A stretch of 64,000 nt of DNA from Tahibacter harae (GCF_024437735.1 NZ_JANFQO010000005.1:62001-126000), one strand, 5' to 3'. Shown: positions 1-14,354, counted from the stretch's first letter. Translations and numbers: made by a program. The notes: generated by a model not told the origin, from the sequence alone.

Positions 1-1
1 C

Positions 2-892
2 CTCGGCTGCTGGCGTACCCGACTCAAATGCGGTGCCATACTCGGTTGTGCTGCCCTGGCCTGCGCCCTGCTGGGCGTCAGCGTGGCCTACAGCGTAGCC
101 GGGCCGAAGACGCGCACCCTGGCTGAAGTGCGGGAACTGCGGGAACAGAGTGACGCGCGACTGCGCGAACTTGAGCAAGTCAAGGCCGATACCCAGCGCG
201 ACCTCGATGCGCTGGCCGTCAAGCTCGGTGCGCTGCAGGCGCACGCCACCCGCCTCAATGCGCTCGGCGAGCGCCTGACCCGGGCCGGCAAGCTGGACGA
301 CGGCGAATTCAGCTTCTCCGAGGCGCCCGCGGTCGGCGGCCCGGAAACCGTCGATTCCCCGGTTGTGCATGCGGCGGCGCCGCAGCTGACCAGCTCCATC
401 GAAGAACTGCATGCCCGCTTCGTGCGCCAGCAGGCCCAGCTGGAAGTGCTGGAAAACCTGCTGCTGGACCGCAAGATCGAATCCGACCTGCTGCCCAGCG
501 GCATGCCGGTCAAGACGGGCTATATCTCCTCCTATTTCGGCGGCCGCCCCGATCCGTTCAACGGCTCCTCCGATTACCACACCGGCATCGACTTCGACGC
601 CAATACCGGCGCCGACATCCTTTCGGTCGCCGAAGGCGTCGTCACCTGGTCCGGCACGCGTCCCGGCTACGGCAACGTGGTCGAGGTCGACCACGGCAAC
701 GGCTACATGACCCGCTATGCACACAACTCCCAGAACCTCGCCACTGTCGGCCAGCGTGTCCGCGTCGGCGAAGTCATTGCCAAGGTCGGTTCCACCGGCC
801 GCTCCACCGGCTCCCACGTGCATTTCGAAGTCTGGCTCAACGGCAAGGCCGTCAATCCCATCGCCTACGTGCGCAGCCAGCGCAAGGCCTGA
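2..892 (+). CDS. M23-family peptidase with N-terminal membrane anchor (5' truncated by window edge)
   Basis: The frame is open from the first bases of the window, so the real start lies upstream; a GTG at 83 is only an internal codon. The first visible residues form a hydrophobic, Ala/Leu/Cys-rich membrane segment, followed by a Leu/Glu/Arg-rich coiled-coil stretch (codons at about 110-500) and a C-terminal LytM/M23 metallopeptidase domain. The zinc-binding signature is complete: an HTGIDFD segment near 580 and an HVHFE segment near 818. M23 proteins with a membrane anchor and coiled coil act in the periplasm, either as peptidoglycan endopeptidases or, when degenerate, as amidase activators; the intact motifs favour an active endopeptidase. 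It lies 157 bp upstream of secA on the same strand, as in other xanthomonads. The domain call is firm; the exact substrate is inferred. Confidence 0.9.
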   Translation, partial: LGCWRTRLKCGAILGCAALACALLGVSVAYSVAGPKTRTLAEVRELREQSDARLRELEQVKADTQRDLDALAVKLGALQAHATRLNALGERLTRAGKLDDGEFSFSEAPAVGGPETVDSPVVHAAAPQLTSSIEELHARFVRQQAQLEVLENLLLDRKIESDLLPSGMPVKTGYISSYFGGRPDPFNGSSDYHTGIDFDANTGADILSVAEGVVTWSGTRPGYGNVVEVDHGNGYMTRYAHNSQNLATVGQRVRVGEVIAKVGSTGRSTGSHVHFEVWLNGKAVNPIAYVRSQRKA

Positions 893-947
893 GCCGCCGT
901 ACCGTCCGCGCCGCCCCTTGAATCCGGGGGCGGGCAACCCACCATCT

Positions 948-976
948 TTGTCCCACCCGGGCTGCCGGCTTATCAT
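948..976 (+). promoter_or_regulatory. Candidate sigma-70 promoter for secA
   Basis: A TTGTCC hexamer at 948-953 is separated by exactly 17 bp from TATCAT at 971-976. The -10 box matches consensus at five of six positions and the -35 at four of six. It lies about 75 bp upstream of the secA start in the gap after the M23 gene. Sequence match only. Confidence 0.45.
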
Positions 977-1049
977 CGGCGGTCCGGTCGTGCCTGCGTC
1001 CAGCGCGGGCCGGGCGCGTTTTCCCCTTTCCAGCTGAGCGACTGACCCC

Positions 1050-3779
<2,730 letters not shown>

Positions 3780-3813
3780 CCGCCCTAGTGCGAAGACCGG
3801 GAGCCGTAAACCC

Positions 3814-4776
3814 ATGAGCACCGCCGCGGCCGAAGCCGCAGCGGCGCCCATACACGTAGTGGCCGCCGCACTGATCGATGCGGACGGCCGCGTGCTGCTG
3901 GCGCAGCGGCCGGAAGGCAAGCACCTGGCGGGCTACTGGGAGTTTCCCGGCGGCAAGGTCGAATCCGGCGAAAGCGCGGAACAGGCCCTGCGCCGCGAGA
4001 TCCTCGAGGAGATCGGCGTGCGCGTGGGCGCGGTCGAATCGCTGATCCGCATCCCGTGGAACTACGCCAGCAAGCGCATCCTGCTCGACGTCTACCGCGT
4101 CGACAGCTTCGACGGCGTGCCGCATTCCTGCGAGGGCCAGCCGCTGAAGTGGGTGCCGGCCGCGGCGCTGGACCCGGCCGAGATGCCCGAGGCCGATCAT
4201 CCGGTGATCCACGCCCTGGCCCTGCCGCGCGAATACCTGATTACGCCTGAACCCGGCGCCGATACGGACGAGTTCCTGGCCCGGCTCGATGCCGCGCTGG
4301 CCCGCGGCGTGCGCCTGGTACAGCTGCGCGCGCACCGGCTGGACGACGCCGCGCTGCGCAGTCTGGCCACGGCCTGCCTGGCGCGGGTGCGCACGGCCGG
4401 CGGCCAGCTGCTGATCAGCCGGCGTTTCGATCTGGTGGAAGAGCTGGACCTGGACGGCGTCCACGTCAGCGCGGCCCAGCTGGCCGAGCTGGGCGAACGT
4501 CCGGTCACGGCCCGGCGCTGGTTCGCCGCGTCCTGCCACACGGCGGCGGAACTGCATATGGCGCACCGCCTGCGCGCCGATTTCGCCGTGCTCGGCACGG
4601 TGGCGGCGACGGCCAGCCATCCCGGCCAGCCGCCGCTGGGTTGGCAGGCGTTCGGCGCGCTGTGCGAACAGTCCTCGCTGCCGGTATTTGCCCTGGGCGG
4701 GCTCGCCCCCGGCGACCTGGGCCGGGCGCTGCAATGCGGCGCGCAGGGTGTGGCCGGGATTTCCGCGTTCTGGTGA
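3814..4776 (+). CDS. Nudix (MutT-like) hydrolase fused to a ThiE-like domain
   Basis: The start at 3814 is preceded by GGGAG and gives 320 residues. Residues about 10-135 are a Nudix domain with a complete box: GGKVESGE, then REILEEIG. Residues about 145-320 resemble thiamine-phosphate synthase, ending in a GGLAPGDLGRAL...GVAGIS phosphate-loop-like segment. MutT hydrolyses 8-oxo-dGTP to keep it out of DNA, and this two-domain architecture downstream of secA is known from Pseudomonas and xanthomonads. The ThiE-like half may no longer make thiamine phosphate; several ThiE positions cannot be judged by eye. Oxidised-nucleotide sanitation is the likely main role. Confidence 0.9.
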   Translation: MSTAAAEAAAAPIHVVAAALIDADGRVLLAQRPEGKHLAGYWEFPGGKVESGESAEQALRREILEEIGVRVGAVESLIRIPWNYASKRILLDVYRVDSFDGVPHSCEGQPLKWVPAAALDPAEMPEADHPVIHALALPREYLITPEPGADTDEFLARLDAALARGVRLVQLRAHRLDDAALRSLATACLARVRTAGGQLLISRRFDLVEELDLDGVHVSAAQLAELGERPVTARRWFAASCHTAAELHMAHRLRADFAVLGTVAATASHPGQPPLGWQAFGALCEQSSLPVFALGGLAPGDLGRALQCGAQGVAGISAFW

Positions 4777-5020
4777 ACCGAGGGCGCAAGGCTTCGTCCC
4801 TGCCGGCGTGTGTTGAAAATTCCCGGGTGGTTTCAGGCTTGCGCGTCGTGTACAGCGCGGACGTCCGCAGCGCGGAATCGCCTTCCGCCGGGCGAGCACT
4901 GGACTTTCCTTGCGGACGCGGAACCGGCTTTGCCTGCGTATCGCCACTCAGCCCGAAAGGCGTGCCGGCGCCACCTCATCCGTTTCCGCACACAGCGCCG
5001 CGCGACGCACGCCGCGCTCG

Positions 5021-5656
5021 TCAGCGCCGCGCCGACTGCTGCGCCAATTCCAGAAAGCGCCGGTGCAATACCTCCACCGCCGCATCGAGCTGCTGCAAGG
5101 TGCCGGAGTTGTCGATCACGTCGCTAGCTATGGCCAGGCGCTGCTCACGGCTGGCCTGGGCGGCGATCATCTTCAGCGCCAGCTCGCGTTCTATCGCATC
5201 GCGCTGCTGCAGCCGCGCCAGCTGCACGGCCGGATCCACGTCGACGATGAGCACCCGGTCCACCCAGGCATAGGCCGGCCAGGTTTCCGCCAGCAGCGGA
5301 ATTGCCAGCAGGCAGTAGCTGCCGCGGTCGGCGGCGACACGTTCGCGCAGCCAGCGGCGCACGCGAGGGTGCACGATGGCTTCCAGCGCCGCGCGCGCCG
5401 CGGGTTCGGCGAAAATGTGCCGGCGCATCGCGGCGCGGTCCAGGCTGCCGTCGGCTTGCAGCATGTCGCGGCCGAAGCGCGCGACGATCTCGGCCAGGCC
5501 GTCCTCGCCGGGTGCGACCACGGCGCGGGCCGCAACATCGGCGTCGTAGCAGGCGACGCCGCGACGGCCGAAGGCGTCGGTGACCGCGGTCTTGCCCGAG
5601 GCAACGCCGCCGCTGACCGCGACCACGAAGCGATCCGCGACGCGGACTGCGTCCAT
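5021..5656 (-). CDS. coaE: Dephospho-CoA kinase
   Basis: This 211-residue protein carries the P-loop GGVASGKT at about residues 13-20. It matches the size and architecture of CoaE, which phosphorylates the 3'-hydroxyl of dephospho-CoA in the last step of coenzyme A synthesis. Its ATG at 5656-5654 overlaps the stop of pilD as TGATG, so it is translationally coupled as the last gene of pilB-pilC-pilD-coaE, an order common in Gammaproteobacteria. It converges on the Nudix/ThiE-like gene across a 244-bp gap in which I see no gene or clear terminator. Confidence 0.95.
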   Translation of the reverse strand: MDAVRVADRFVVAVSGGVASGKTAVTDAFGRRGVACYDADVAARAVVAPGEDGLAEIVARFGRDMLQADGSLDRAAMRRHIFAEPAARAALEAIVHPRVRRWLRERVAADRGSYCLLAIPLLAETWPAYAWVDRVLIVDVDPAVQLARLQQRDAIERELALKMIAAQASREQRLAIASDVIDNSGTLQQLDAAVEVLHRRFLELAQQSARR

Positions 5657-6585
5657 CAGCCCAGCAGCAGCCGTTCGTACAGCCGCAGCAGCTCGGCCCC
5701 CCAGACGTACTGGATCCAGCCGGCTGCGGCAATGAACGGGCCGAACGGGATGGGCGTGGAGCTGTCCTTGTCGCGCAGGAACAGTACCAGGCTGCCGATC
5801 ACGGCGCCGACCAGGGACGAGAGCAGGATGATGGGCAGCAGCGACATAGGCCCCATCCAGGCGCCCAGCGCGGCCAGCAGCTTGAAGTCGCCGTAGCCCA
5901 TGCCTTCCTTGCCGGTGGCGAGCTTGAACACCCAGTACACCGACCACAGGCTCAGATAGCCGATCGCCGCGCCGAGAATGGCCTGCGCCGGCGTCACCGA
6001 CACCGGCAGCAGCGCCAGCAGCAATCCGGCCCAGAGCAGGGGCAGGGTGATCTGATCGGGCAGCAGCTGGGTGCGGAAATCGATGCCGGCCAGCGCGATC
6101 AGGCTGAAACTCAGCGCCAGCCCGGCGGCGGACTGCAGGCTGAAGCCGTACTGCCATACCACCGCCAGGGCGGCCAGTGCGGCCAGTGCCTCGATCAGCG
6201 GGTACTGCACCGAGATCGGCGTGCGGCAGTAGCGGCAGCGGCCGCCCAGGGCGAGCCAGCTCAGCAGCGGAATATTATCCAGCGGCGCCAGCGCATGCTT
6301 GCAATGCATGCAGTGCGAAGGCTTGAACACCAGATCGGGCGGCGCTTCCGGTTCCGCGGCCGGAGGCAGGTCCTCGTCGAACGGGATTGCGCCGGGCTCG
6401 GCCACGTTCTGCATCAGGGCCGGCTCCGGACCCAGGCCCAGCAGCTCGCGGCTCTGCCCGCGCCAGTCGTGCAGCAGCCGCTGCGGCAGACGCAGGATCA
6501 CGACGTTGAGAAAGCTGCCGACCAGCAGCCCAAACAAACTGGCCACTGCGAGCAGTGGCCAGCCTTCCCCCAGGGTTTCGATCAT
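5656..6585 (-). CDS. pilD: Prepilin peptidase / N-methyltransferase PilD
   Basis: The 309-residue integral membrane protein cleaves the short leader of type IV prepilins and pseudopilins before the GFTLIE segment and N-methylates the new Phe1. It shows the cytoplasmic zinc-type CxxC pairs (MHCKHAL and CRYCRT), the first catalytic Asp in LAGIDFRTQLLPD and the second in the GMGYGDFK (GxGDxK) motif. The N-terminal insert with an acidic/proline-rich loop between the first membrane segment and the Cys cluster is typical of xanthomonad PilD. The start at 6585 follows the pilC stop by 14 bp. Its substrates include the two pilins at 20739-21892. Confidence 0.96.
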   Translation of the reverse strand: MIETLGEGWPLLAVASLFGLLVGSFLNVVILRLPQRLLHDWRGQSRELLGLGPEPALMQNVAEPGAIPFDEDLPPAAEPEAPPDLVFKPSHCMHCKHALAPLDNIPLLSWLALGGRCRYCRTPISVQYPLIEALAALAALAVVWQYGFSLQSAAGLALSFSLIALAGIDFRTQLLPDQITLPLLWAGLLLALLPVSVTPAQAILGAAIGYLSLWSVYWVFKLATGKEGMGYGDFKLLAALGAWMGPMSLLPIILLSSLVGAVIGSLVLFLRDKDSSTPIPFGPFIAAAGWIQYVWGAELLRLYERLLLG

Positions 6586-6599
6586 CGCCGGCGTATCGA

Positions 6600-7886
6600 T
6601 CAGCCCACCACGGCCGCGAGTTTGAAGATGGGCAGGTACATGCCGATCACCATGCCGCCGACCATGGTGCCGATGATCACCATGATGAACGGCTCCAGCA
6701 GGCTGGCCAGGGCGTCGACGGCGTTGTTGACCTCTTCCTCGTAGAACTCGGCGATCTTGAACAGCATCTTGTCCAGTGCGCCGGATTCCTCGCCGATGGC
6801 GACCATCTGCACCACCATGTTCGGGAACAGCTGCGCCTGGCGCATGGCCAGCTGCAGCTGATGGCCGATGGCGACGTCTTCGCGGATGCGCTTGACCGCG
6901 GCGTTGTAGATCGGGCTGCCGGTGGCGCCGGCGACCGAGTCCAGTGCCTCGACCAGCGGCACGCCGGCGCGGAAGGTCACACCCAGGGTGCGGGCGAAGC
7001 GGGCGATGGCCGACTGGTGCAGGATCTGGCCGATCACGGGCAGCTTGAGCACGGCTCGTGCGCAGAAATGAGCGAAGGCCGGCGAGCGTTTGTAGGCGAA
7101 TATGAAGGCGGCGAAGAAAGCTATCGTGCCGAGCAGCACGATGTACCAGTACGCGGTGGTGAAGCGCGAGGCGGACACGATCATCTGCGTGAACGCCGGC
7201 AGGTCGGCGCCGAAGTTCTTGAACACGCTCTCGAACTGCGGCACCACGAAGATCAGCAGGATGGCCGAGACCAGCAGGGCGACCGCGAACACGATGGCCG
7301 GATAGAACATGGCCTTGCGGATCTTGCCCTTGAGGGATTCGATGTTTTCCTTGTAGGTGGCGACGGTGTCGAGCACGGTATCGAGCACACCGGCCGCCTC
7401 GCCGGCCTTCACCAGATTGACGAACAGTTCGTCGAACTGCACCGGGAACTTGCCCAGGGCCTCGTACAAGGTGGAGCCGCCCTCGATGTCGGTCTTGATC
7501 GCGGTGAGCATGTTCTTCATGCGCACGTTGGCCTGGCCGCCGGCGATGATGTCCAGGCCCTGCACCAGCGGCACGCCGGCCTGCATCATGACCGAGATCT
7601 GGCGGCTGAACACGGCGATTTCGCGCGGCGTGATCTTCTTGCCGGCGGCGCCGAACAGAGGCTTGGGCTTGGCCTTGACCGAGGTCGGGCTGATGCCCTG
7701 CCGGCGCAGCTCGGCCTTGACCAGGCTGATGTTCTTGGCGGCGTATTCGCCCTTCATCGACTGGCCGCGCTTGTCCTTGCCGGACCAGACGAAGGTTTCC
7801 ATCTGGCTGACTTCGGCGCGGGCCTGGCCGCGCCGGGTATTGGCGGCCTGTGCCTTTCTGACGGGAACCGTGGCAGTGGTGGCCAT
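6600..7886 (-). CDS. pilC: Type IV pilus inner-membrane platform protein PilC
   Basis: At 428 residues this is full-length PilC, the inner-membrane platform on which the PilB and PilT motors act. It has two copies of the GspF/PilC cytoplasmic domain (around residues 75-195 and 275-400) and three membrane segments, including one rich in Ala/Val/Leu near residue 180. The AGVPLVQGLD and AGVPLVEALD segments are the matching landmarks of the two repeats. The gene begins 2 bp after pilB, so the two are almost certainly co-transcribed. Confidence 0.96.
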   Translation of the reverse strand: MATTATVPVRKAQAANTRRGQARAEVSQMETFVWSGKDKRGQSMKGEYAAKNISLVKAELRRQGISPTSVKAKPKPLFGAAGKKITPREIAVFSRQISVMMQAGVPLVQGLDIIAGGQANVRMKNMLTAIKTDIEGGSTLYEALGKFPVQFDELFVNLVKAGEAAGVLDTVLDTVATYKENIESLKGKIRKAMFYPAIVFAVALLVSAILLIFVVPQFESVFKNFGADLPAFTQMIVSASRFTTAYWYIVLLGTIAFFAAFIFAYKRSPAFAHFCARAVLKLPVIGQILHQSAIARFARTLGVTFRAGVPLVEALDSVAGATGSPIYNAAVKRIREDVAIGHQLQLAMRQAQLFPNMVVQMVAIGEESGALDKMLFKIAEFYEEEVNNAVDALASLLEPFIMVIIGTMVGGMVIGMYLPIFKLAAVVG

Positions 7887-7888
7887 GA

Positions 7889-9613
<1,725 letters not shown>

Positions 9614-9757
9614 AGGAATGCCGTGTAAGCCCCTGCAACTACGGCAGAATGTACCGCAATTCCCGGGCCGAGAGTACCGTTGCCGGCGGCCCGGGCGGGG
9701 GCGCCGGCCCGCACTGCGGAACGGGTCACGGAAAACGAATGCGATCAACCATCTGGC

Positions 9758-9777
9758 GCCGCCCCGGCCGGGGCGGC
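9758..9777. repeat. Perfect 20-bp GC palindrome between pilB and the sugar operon
   Basis: The 20 bases read identically on both strands (ten-base arms, GCCGCCCCGG and its complement). They lie in the 254-bp divergent region between pilB and the glycosyltransferase gene. This could be a dyad operator or an RNA hairpin, but in a region this GC-rich it may also be chance. Confidence 0.4.
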
Positions 9778-9813
9778 CGGCGGCACGGATGCGCCGCCGC
9801 CGCCGCCGCGGGG

Positions 9814-9843
9814 CTGACGGTGCGCGGACGGATTGCTTAAGAT
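9814..9843 (+). promoter_or_regulatory. Candidate promoter for the sugar-nucleotide operon
   Basis: A CTGACG hexamer at 9814-9819 and TAAGAT at 9838-9843 are 18 bp apart, each matching the sigma-70 consensus at four of six positions. The predicted transcript start lies a few bases before a GGGGAG ribosome-binding site and the GTG start at 9868. This is a weak prediction. Confidence 0.3.
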
Positions 9844-9867
9844 GCGGCGCGACGCCGGGGAGCCCAC

Positions 9868-10716
9868 GTGATCAGCATAGTCCTGCCAGCCAAGAACGAA
9901 GCCGCGGCGCTGCAGGGCGTGCTGCCGCGCCTGCGCGCCGCCCGGCCGGACGACGAGATCATCGTCGTCGACGACGGTTCCAGCGACGACACCGCGGCGG
10001 TGGCCCGCGCCGCCGGCGCCCGGGTCGTGTCCTCGCCGTATTCCATGGGCAATGGCGCGGCGATCAAGCGCGGCGCCCGCGCCGCCCGCGGCGAGGTCAT
10101 CGTTTTCATGGACGCCGACGGCCAGCACGACCCGGCCCACATCGAGCGCCTGCTGGCGCGCCTGGACCAGGGCTACGACATGGTCGTGGGTGCGCGCGAC
10201 TGGTCCGGCCAGGCCGGCGTCGGCCGCGGCCTGGCCAATGCGCTGTACAACCGCCTGGCCAGCTGGATGACGGGCCTGCGCATCCAGGACCTTACCTCGG
10301 GCTTCCGCGCCGTGCGCGCCGAGCGCTTCCGCGAATTCCTGCACCTGCTGCCGAACGGGTTCTCCTATCCGACCACCAGCACCATGGCCTTCTGCCGCAG
10401 CGCCTATCCGATCGCGTTCGAGCCCATCGCCGTGGCAAAGCGCATAGGCAAGAGCCATCTGCGGCCGCTGCGCGACGGCGTGCGCTTCCTGCTGATCATC
10501 TTCAAGATCGCCACGCTGTACTCGCCGCTGAAGCTGTTCCTGCCGGCCAGCCTGGGCTTCTTCCTGCTCGGCGTGGGCTATTACGGCTATACCTTCGCCA
10601 CCCAGCACCGTTTCACGAACATGAGCGCGCTGCTGTTCAGCGCCAGCGTCATCATCTTCCTGATCGGGCTGGTGTCCGAGCAGATCACTGCGCTGACCTA
10701 CCGGCGCGACGGCTGA
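9868..10716 (+). CDS. GT2 glycosyltransferase, polyprenyl-phosphate hexose transferase type
   Basis: The start is a GTG at 9868 with GGGGAG upstream. The 282-residue protein has a GT-A fold N-terminus with VVDDGSSDD (nucleotide-binding) and FMDADGQHD (DxD metal-binding) motifs. It ends in two hydrophobic helices in the last 80 residues. This layout fits dolichol/polyprenyl-phosphate sugar transferases (DPM1/ArnC-like), which load a sugar onto a lipid carrier at the inner membrane. It is the first gene of the sugar operon and ends 9 bp before rfbF. It may use the CDP-sugar made downstream or a common UDP/GDP-hexose; the donor cannot be read from sequence. Confidence 0.85.
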   Translation: MISIVLPAKNEAAALQGVLPRLRAARPDDEIIVVDDGSSDDTAAVARAAGARVVSSPYSMGNGAAIKRGARAARGEVIVFMDADGQHDPAHIERLLARLDQGYDMVVGARDWSGQAGVGRGLANALYNRLASWMTGLRIQDLTSGFRAVRAERFREFLHLLPNGFSYPTTSTMAFCRSAYPIAFEPIAVAKRIGKSHLRPLRDGVRFLLIIFKIATLYSPLKLFLPASLGFFLLGVGYYGYTFATQHRFTNMSALLFSASVIIFLIGLVSEQITALTYRRDG

Positions 10717-10725
10717 GCGGCGCGC

Positions 10726-11496
10726 ATGAAGGCAGTGATACTCGCAGGCGGACTGGGCACGCGCATCGCCGAAGAGACGCATCTGCGGCCCAAGCCCATG
10801 ATCGAGATTGGCGGCAAGCCGATTCTCTGGCACATACTCAAGATCTACTCCAGCCACGGCATCAACGACTTCATCGTCTGCCTGGGCTACAAGGGCTACC
10901 TGATCAAGGAGTATTTCGCCAACTACTTCCTGCACATGTCGGACGTGACCATAGACCTGCGCAGCAACAGCATGGACGTGCACCACAAGCACGCCGAGCC
11001 CTGGCGCATCACCCTGGTCGATACCGGCGAGCACACCCAGACCGGCGGCCGCCTGCGCCGCGTCGCCGAATACCTCGACGGCGGCACCTTCTGCTTTACC
11101 TACGGCGACGGCGTGTCCGACGTGGACATCGGCGCGGAACTCGCCTTCCACCGCAGCCAGGGCGGCCTGGCCACGGTCTGCGCGGTGCAGCCGCCGGGCC
11201 GCTTCGGCGCGCTGGACATCGACGGCACCCGCATCACCCGCTTCGCCGAGAAACCCCAGGGCGACGGCACCTGGATCAACGGCGGCTATTTCGTGCTCGA
11301 ACCCGGCGTGCTGGACTACATCGCCGGCGACGACACGGTATGGGAACGCGGCCCGCTGGAGGCGCTGGCCCGCGATGGCCAGCTTTCCGCCTATACCCAC
11401 GGCGGCTTCTGGCAGCCCATGGACACAGTGCGCGACAAGGCACGGCTGGAAGAGCTGTGGCAGAGCGGCGCGGCGCCGTGGAAGCGCTGGACGTGA
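10726..11496 (+). CDS. rfbF: Glucose-1-phosphate cytidylyltransferase
   Basis: The 256-residue enzyme makes CDP-glucose from glucose-1-phosphate and CTP. It carries the nucleotidyltransferase signature LAGGLGTR followed by RPKPM in residues 6-25, and the RfbF-specific [13 protein letters not shown] and INGGYFV segments. CDP-glucose is the entry point to CDP-linked 6-deoxy and 3,6-dideoxy sugars. Its stop overlaps the GTG start of the next gene (GTGA at 11493-11496), which enforces coupled translation. Confidence in RfbF over RfbA is high because of length and the C-terminal segments. Confidence 0.95.
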   Translation: MKAVILAGGLGTRIAEETHLRPKPMIEIGGKPILWHILKIYSSHGINDFIVCLGYKGYLIKEYFANYFLHMSDVTIDLRSNSMDVHHKHAEPWRITLVDTGEHTQTGGRLRRVAEYLDGGTFCFTYGDGVSDVDIGAELAFHRSQGGLATVCAVQPPGRFGALDIDGTRITRFAEKPQGDGTWINGGYFVLEPGVLDYIAGDDTVWERGPLEALARDGQLSAYTHGGFWQPMDTVRDKARLEELWQSGAAPWKRWT

Positions 11497-12581
11497 AATC
11501 CCTGTTCGGCGGCGTCTACGCCGGCCGCCGCGTGCTGGTGACCGGGCATACCGGCTTCAAGGGCTCCTGGCTGTGTCTGTGGCTGCGCCGGCTCGGCGCG
11601 CAGGTGGCCGGCTTCGCGCTGGATCCGGATACGGCGCCGTCGCATTGGAATCTGCTGCAATTGGCCGATGTGGACGACGGCCGCGCCGATCTGCGCGACG
11701 CCGCCGCGGTCGCCCGCGCCGTGGCCGGGTTCCGGCCCGAAGTGGTGTTCCATCTCGCGGCGCAGCCGCTGGTGCGGCGCAGCTACGCCGCGCCGGTGGA
11801 GACCTACGCCACCAACGTGCTCGGTCTGGTGCATCTGCTGGAAGCCGTGCGCGGCTGCGCCGACGTGCGGGCCGTGGTGAATGCGACGACCGACAAGGTC
11901 TATGAGGAGCGCGCTGACGGCCGCGCTTGCCGCGAGGACGATGCGCTGGGCGGGCATGATCCGTACAGCACGTCCAAGGCCTGCGCCGAGCTGGTCACGG
12001 CCAGCTACCGCAAGAGCTATTTCAGCGGCACTGGCCGCCAATGGCCGCGCCTGGCCACGGCGCGGGCCGGCAACGTGATCGGCGGCGGCGACTGGTCGCA
12101 GGACCGCCTGGTGCCCGATCTGGTGCGCGCGCTGGAATCCGGCCAGGCCCTGCAGCTGCGCAATCCGCAGGCGGTGCGGCCCTGGCAGCACGTGCTGGAA
12201 CCGCTGGCGGGCTATCTGTGCCTGGGCCAGGCGCTGCTCGCCGGCGAGGGCGAAGGGGAATGGAATTTCGGCCCGGACGCCGCGGCGACCTTGCCCGTCG
12301 CCGCGCTGGTGGCGCAGATGGCGCAGCACTGGCCCGGCTTGCAACTGGCCCCGGCGCCGCCGGACCAGCCGCACGAGGCCGCGCTGCTGCGCCTGGATTG
12401 CGCCAAGGCGCAGCAGGGCCTGGGCTGGCGCCCGGTCTGGGATGCGGCCGCGACCATCGCGCGTACCATGCACTGGTATCGCGGCTTCCACGCGGAGGGC
12501 GCGCTGCGCAGCAGTGCCGATCTGGAGGCCTACGTCGCCGACGCGCGCGCGGCCGGGCTGTCCTGGGCGCAGGCCGCATGA
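11493..12581 (+). CDS. rfbG: CDP-glucose 4,6-dehydratase
   Basis: The 362-residue SDR enzyme converts CDP-glucose to CDP-4-keto-6-deoxyglucose. The Rossmann motif GHTGFKG is at residues 18-24. The catalytic region has TTDKVYEE and the YSTSK active-site pair. The HPL-type C-terminal [13 protein letters not shown] segment is characteristic of RfbG. The start is the GTG at 11493 within GTGA; an in-frame GTG at 11478 would add only five residues inside rfbF. Its stop overlaps the next start (ATGA at 12578). Confidence 0.95.
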   Translation: MKSLFGGVYAGRRVLVTGHTGFKGSWLCLWLRRLGAQVAGFALDPDTAPSHWNLLQLADVDDGRADLRDAAAVARAVAGFRPEVVFHLAAQPLVRRSYAAPVETYATNVLGLVHLLEAVRGCADVRAVVNATTDKVYEERADGRACREDDALGGHDPYSTSKACAELVTASYRKSYFSGTGRQWPRLATARAGNVIGGGDWSQDRLVPDLVRALESGQALQLRNPQAVRPWQHVLEPLAGYLCLGQALLAGEGEGEWNFGPDAAATLPVAALVAQMAQHWPGLQLAPAPPDQPHEAALLRLDCAKAQQGLGWRPVWDAAATIARTMHWYRGFHAEGALRSSADLEAYVADARAAGLSWAQAA

Positions 12582-13138
12582 ATCCCGTGCGCCTGCATGC
12601 CACGCCGCTGGCCGGCCTGACCCTGATCGAAGCCGGCAGCGTCAGCGACGCGCGCGGACGCTTCACCCGCGTGTTCTGCGAGGACGAACTGCACGCGCTG
12701 CAACCCGGCCTGCATTTCCCGCAAATCAACCTCTCCGCCACGCGCACGCGCGGCAGCGTGCGCGGCCTGCATTTCCAGCATCCGCCCGCCAGCGAGGCCA
12801 AGCTGATCCGCTGCCTGCGCGGGCGCGTGTTCGATGTGGCGGTGGATCTGCGCGCCGGTTCGCCCACCTTCCTGCGCTGGCATGCGGTGGAACTGGACGC
12901 CGAAGGGCCGCTGCAGGTGTTCATCCCGGCCGGCTTCGCCCATGGCTTCCAGGCCCTCAGCGACGAGGTGGAGCTGCTTTACCTGCACACCGCGCGCTGG
13001 AGCCGCGCCCACGAAGGCGGGCTGCATCCGGCCGATCCGCGCCTGGGCATAGCCTGGCCGCTGCCGCTGTCGAACCTTTCCGCCAGGGACGCGGGCGCCG
13101 CGCCGCTGGGCGCCGATTTCGCCGGAATCACGCCATGA
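12578..13138 (+). CDS. RmlC-like nucleotide-sugar 3,5(or 3)-epimerase
   Basis: The 186-residue cupin belongs to the dTDP-4-dehydrorhamnose epimerase family. RGLHFQ holds the catalytic His, with VDLRAGSPTF and FIPAGFAHGFQALS as core strands. In this context the substrate should be a CDP-4-keto-6-deoxyhexose rather than the dTDP sugar, since rfbF and rfbG precede it and no rmlA or rmlB is present. It is coupled to neighbours on both sides by ATGA overlaps. Whether it epimerises C3, C5 or both cannot be told by eye. Confidence 0.9.
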   Translation: MNPVRLHATPLAGLTLIEAGSVSDARGRFTRVFCEDELHALQPGLHFPQINLSATRTRGSVRGLHFQHPPASEAKLIRCLRGRVFDVAVDLRAGSPTFLRWHAVELDAEGPLQVFIPAGFAHGFQALSDEVELLYLHTARWSRAHEGGLHPADPRLGIAWPLPLSNLSARDAGAAPLGADFAGITP

Positions 13139-14354
13139 ACTGCCGCTTCTGCGCCGCCCGTCTGGAACACGTCTTCCTGGACCTGGGCAGTGCGCCGCCG
13201 TCCAATGCCTTCCTCAATGCAGCGGCGCTGGAGGCGCCGGAGCGCTGGTTTCCGCTCAAGCTGCATACCTGCACGCAGTGCTGGCTGGTCCAGGTCGACG
13301 AGGTGCAGTCCCACTCGGACCTGTTCGCGCCGGACTATGTGTACTTTTCCTCGTATTCCCGCTCCTGGCTGGAACACGCGCACCGCTATGTGGATGAGGC
13401 GGTGGCGCGGCTGGCGCTGGATGCGCGCAGCCTGGTGCTGGAGATCGCCTCCAACGACGGCTACCTGCTGCAATACGTGGCCGCCCGCGGCATTCCCTGC
13501 GTCGGCGTGGAGCCCACCCGCGGCACCGCCGAGGCGGCGCGCGCCCGCGGCATCGAAACGATAGAGGCATTCTTCGGCCGCGATTTCGCCGCCGGCTTCG
13601 CCGCCGCGCGCGGCCGCGCCGACCTGATCGTGGCCAACAACGTGCTCGCCCATGTGCCCGACCTCAACGATTTCGTTGCCGGGCTGGCGGCGGCGCTGGC
13701 GCCGGACGGCAGCGTCACGCTGGAATTCCCGCACTTGGTGCAGCTGGTGGCGCAGCGCCAGTTCGATACGGTCTATCACGAGCATTTTTCCTATTTCTCG
13801 CTGTATACCGTCGAGCGTGTGTTCGCCGCGCACGGCCTGCGCATCTGGGATGTGCAGCGGCTGCCTACCCATGGCGGCTCGCTGCGCATCTGGGCGGCGC
13901 CGCAGGCGAGCCGGCGCGCCGAGCAGCCGGCCGTGGCCGGCCTGCGCGCGGCCGAGGCAGCGCTGGGCATCGCCCAGCTGGATTTCTACCGCGGTTTTCA
14001 ACAGCAGGCCGATGCGGTCAAGCACGGCCTGCTGGAATTCCTGCTGCAGCAACGCCGCGCCGGCCTGCGCGTGGCCGCCTACGGTGCCGCCGCCAAGGGC
14101 AATACCCTGCTCAACTACGCCGGCGTGCGCCCCGACCTGCTGCCCTACGTGGTGGACGCCTCGCCGCACAAGCAGGGCCGCTTCCTGCCGGGTTCGCGCA
14201 TACCGGTAGTGGACGAGGCGCGCCTGCGCGCGGACCGTCCCGACTGCATCCTGATCCTGCCCTGGAATCTGCGCGAGGAAATCACCGCGCAGCTGGCCTA
14301 TGCCCGCGACTGGGGCGCCCGCTTCGCCACCGCCGTACCGGAAATGACGTTCTC

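Noticed and set aside
4777-5020. Small gene in the gap between the Nudix/ThiE-like gene and coaE
   Set aside because: The short frames have no ribosome-binding site or recognisable product; nothing can be supported there.
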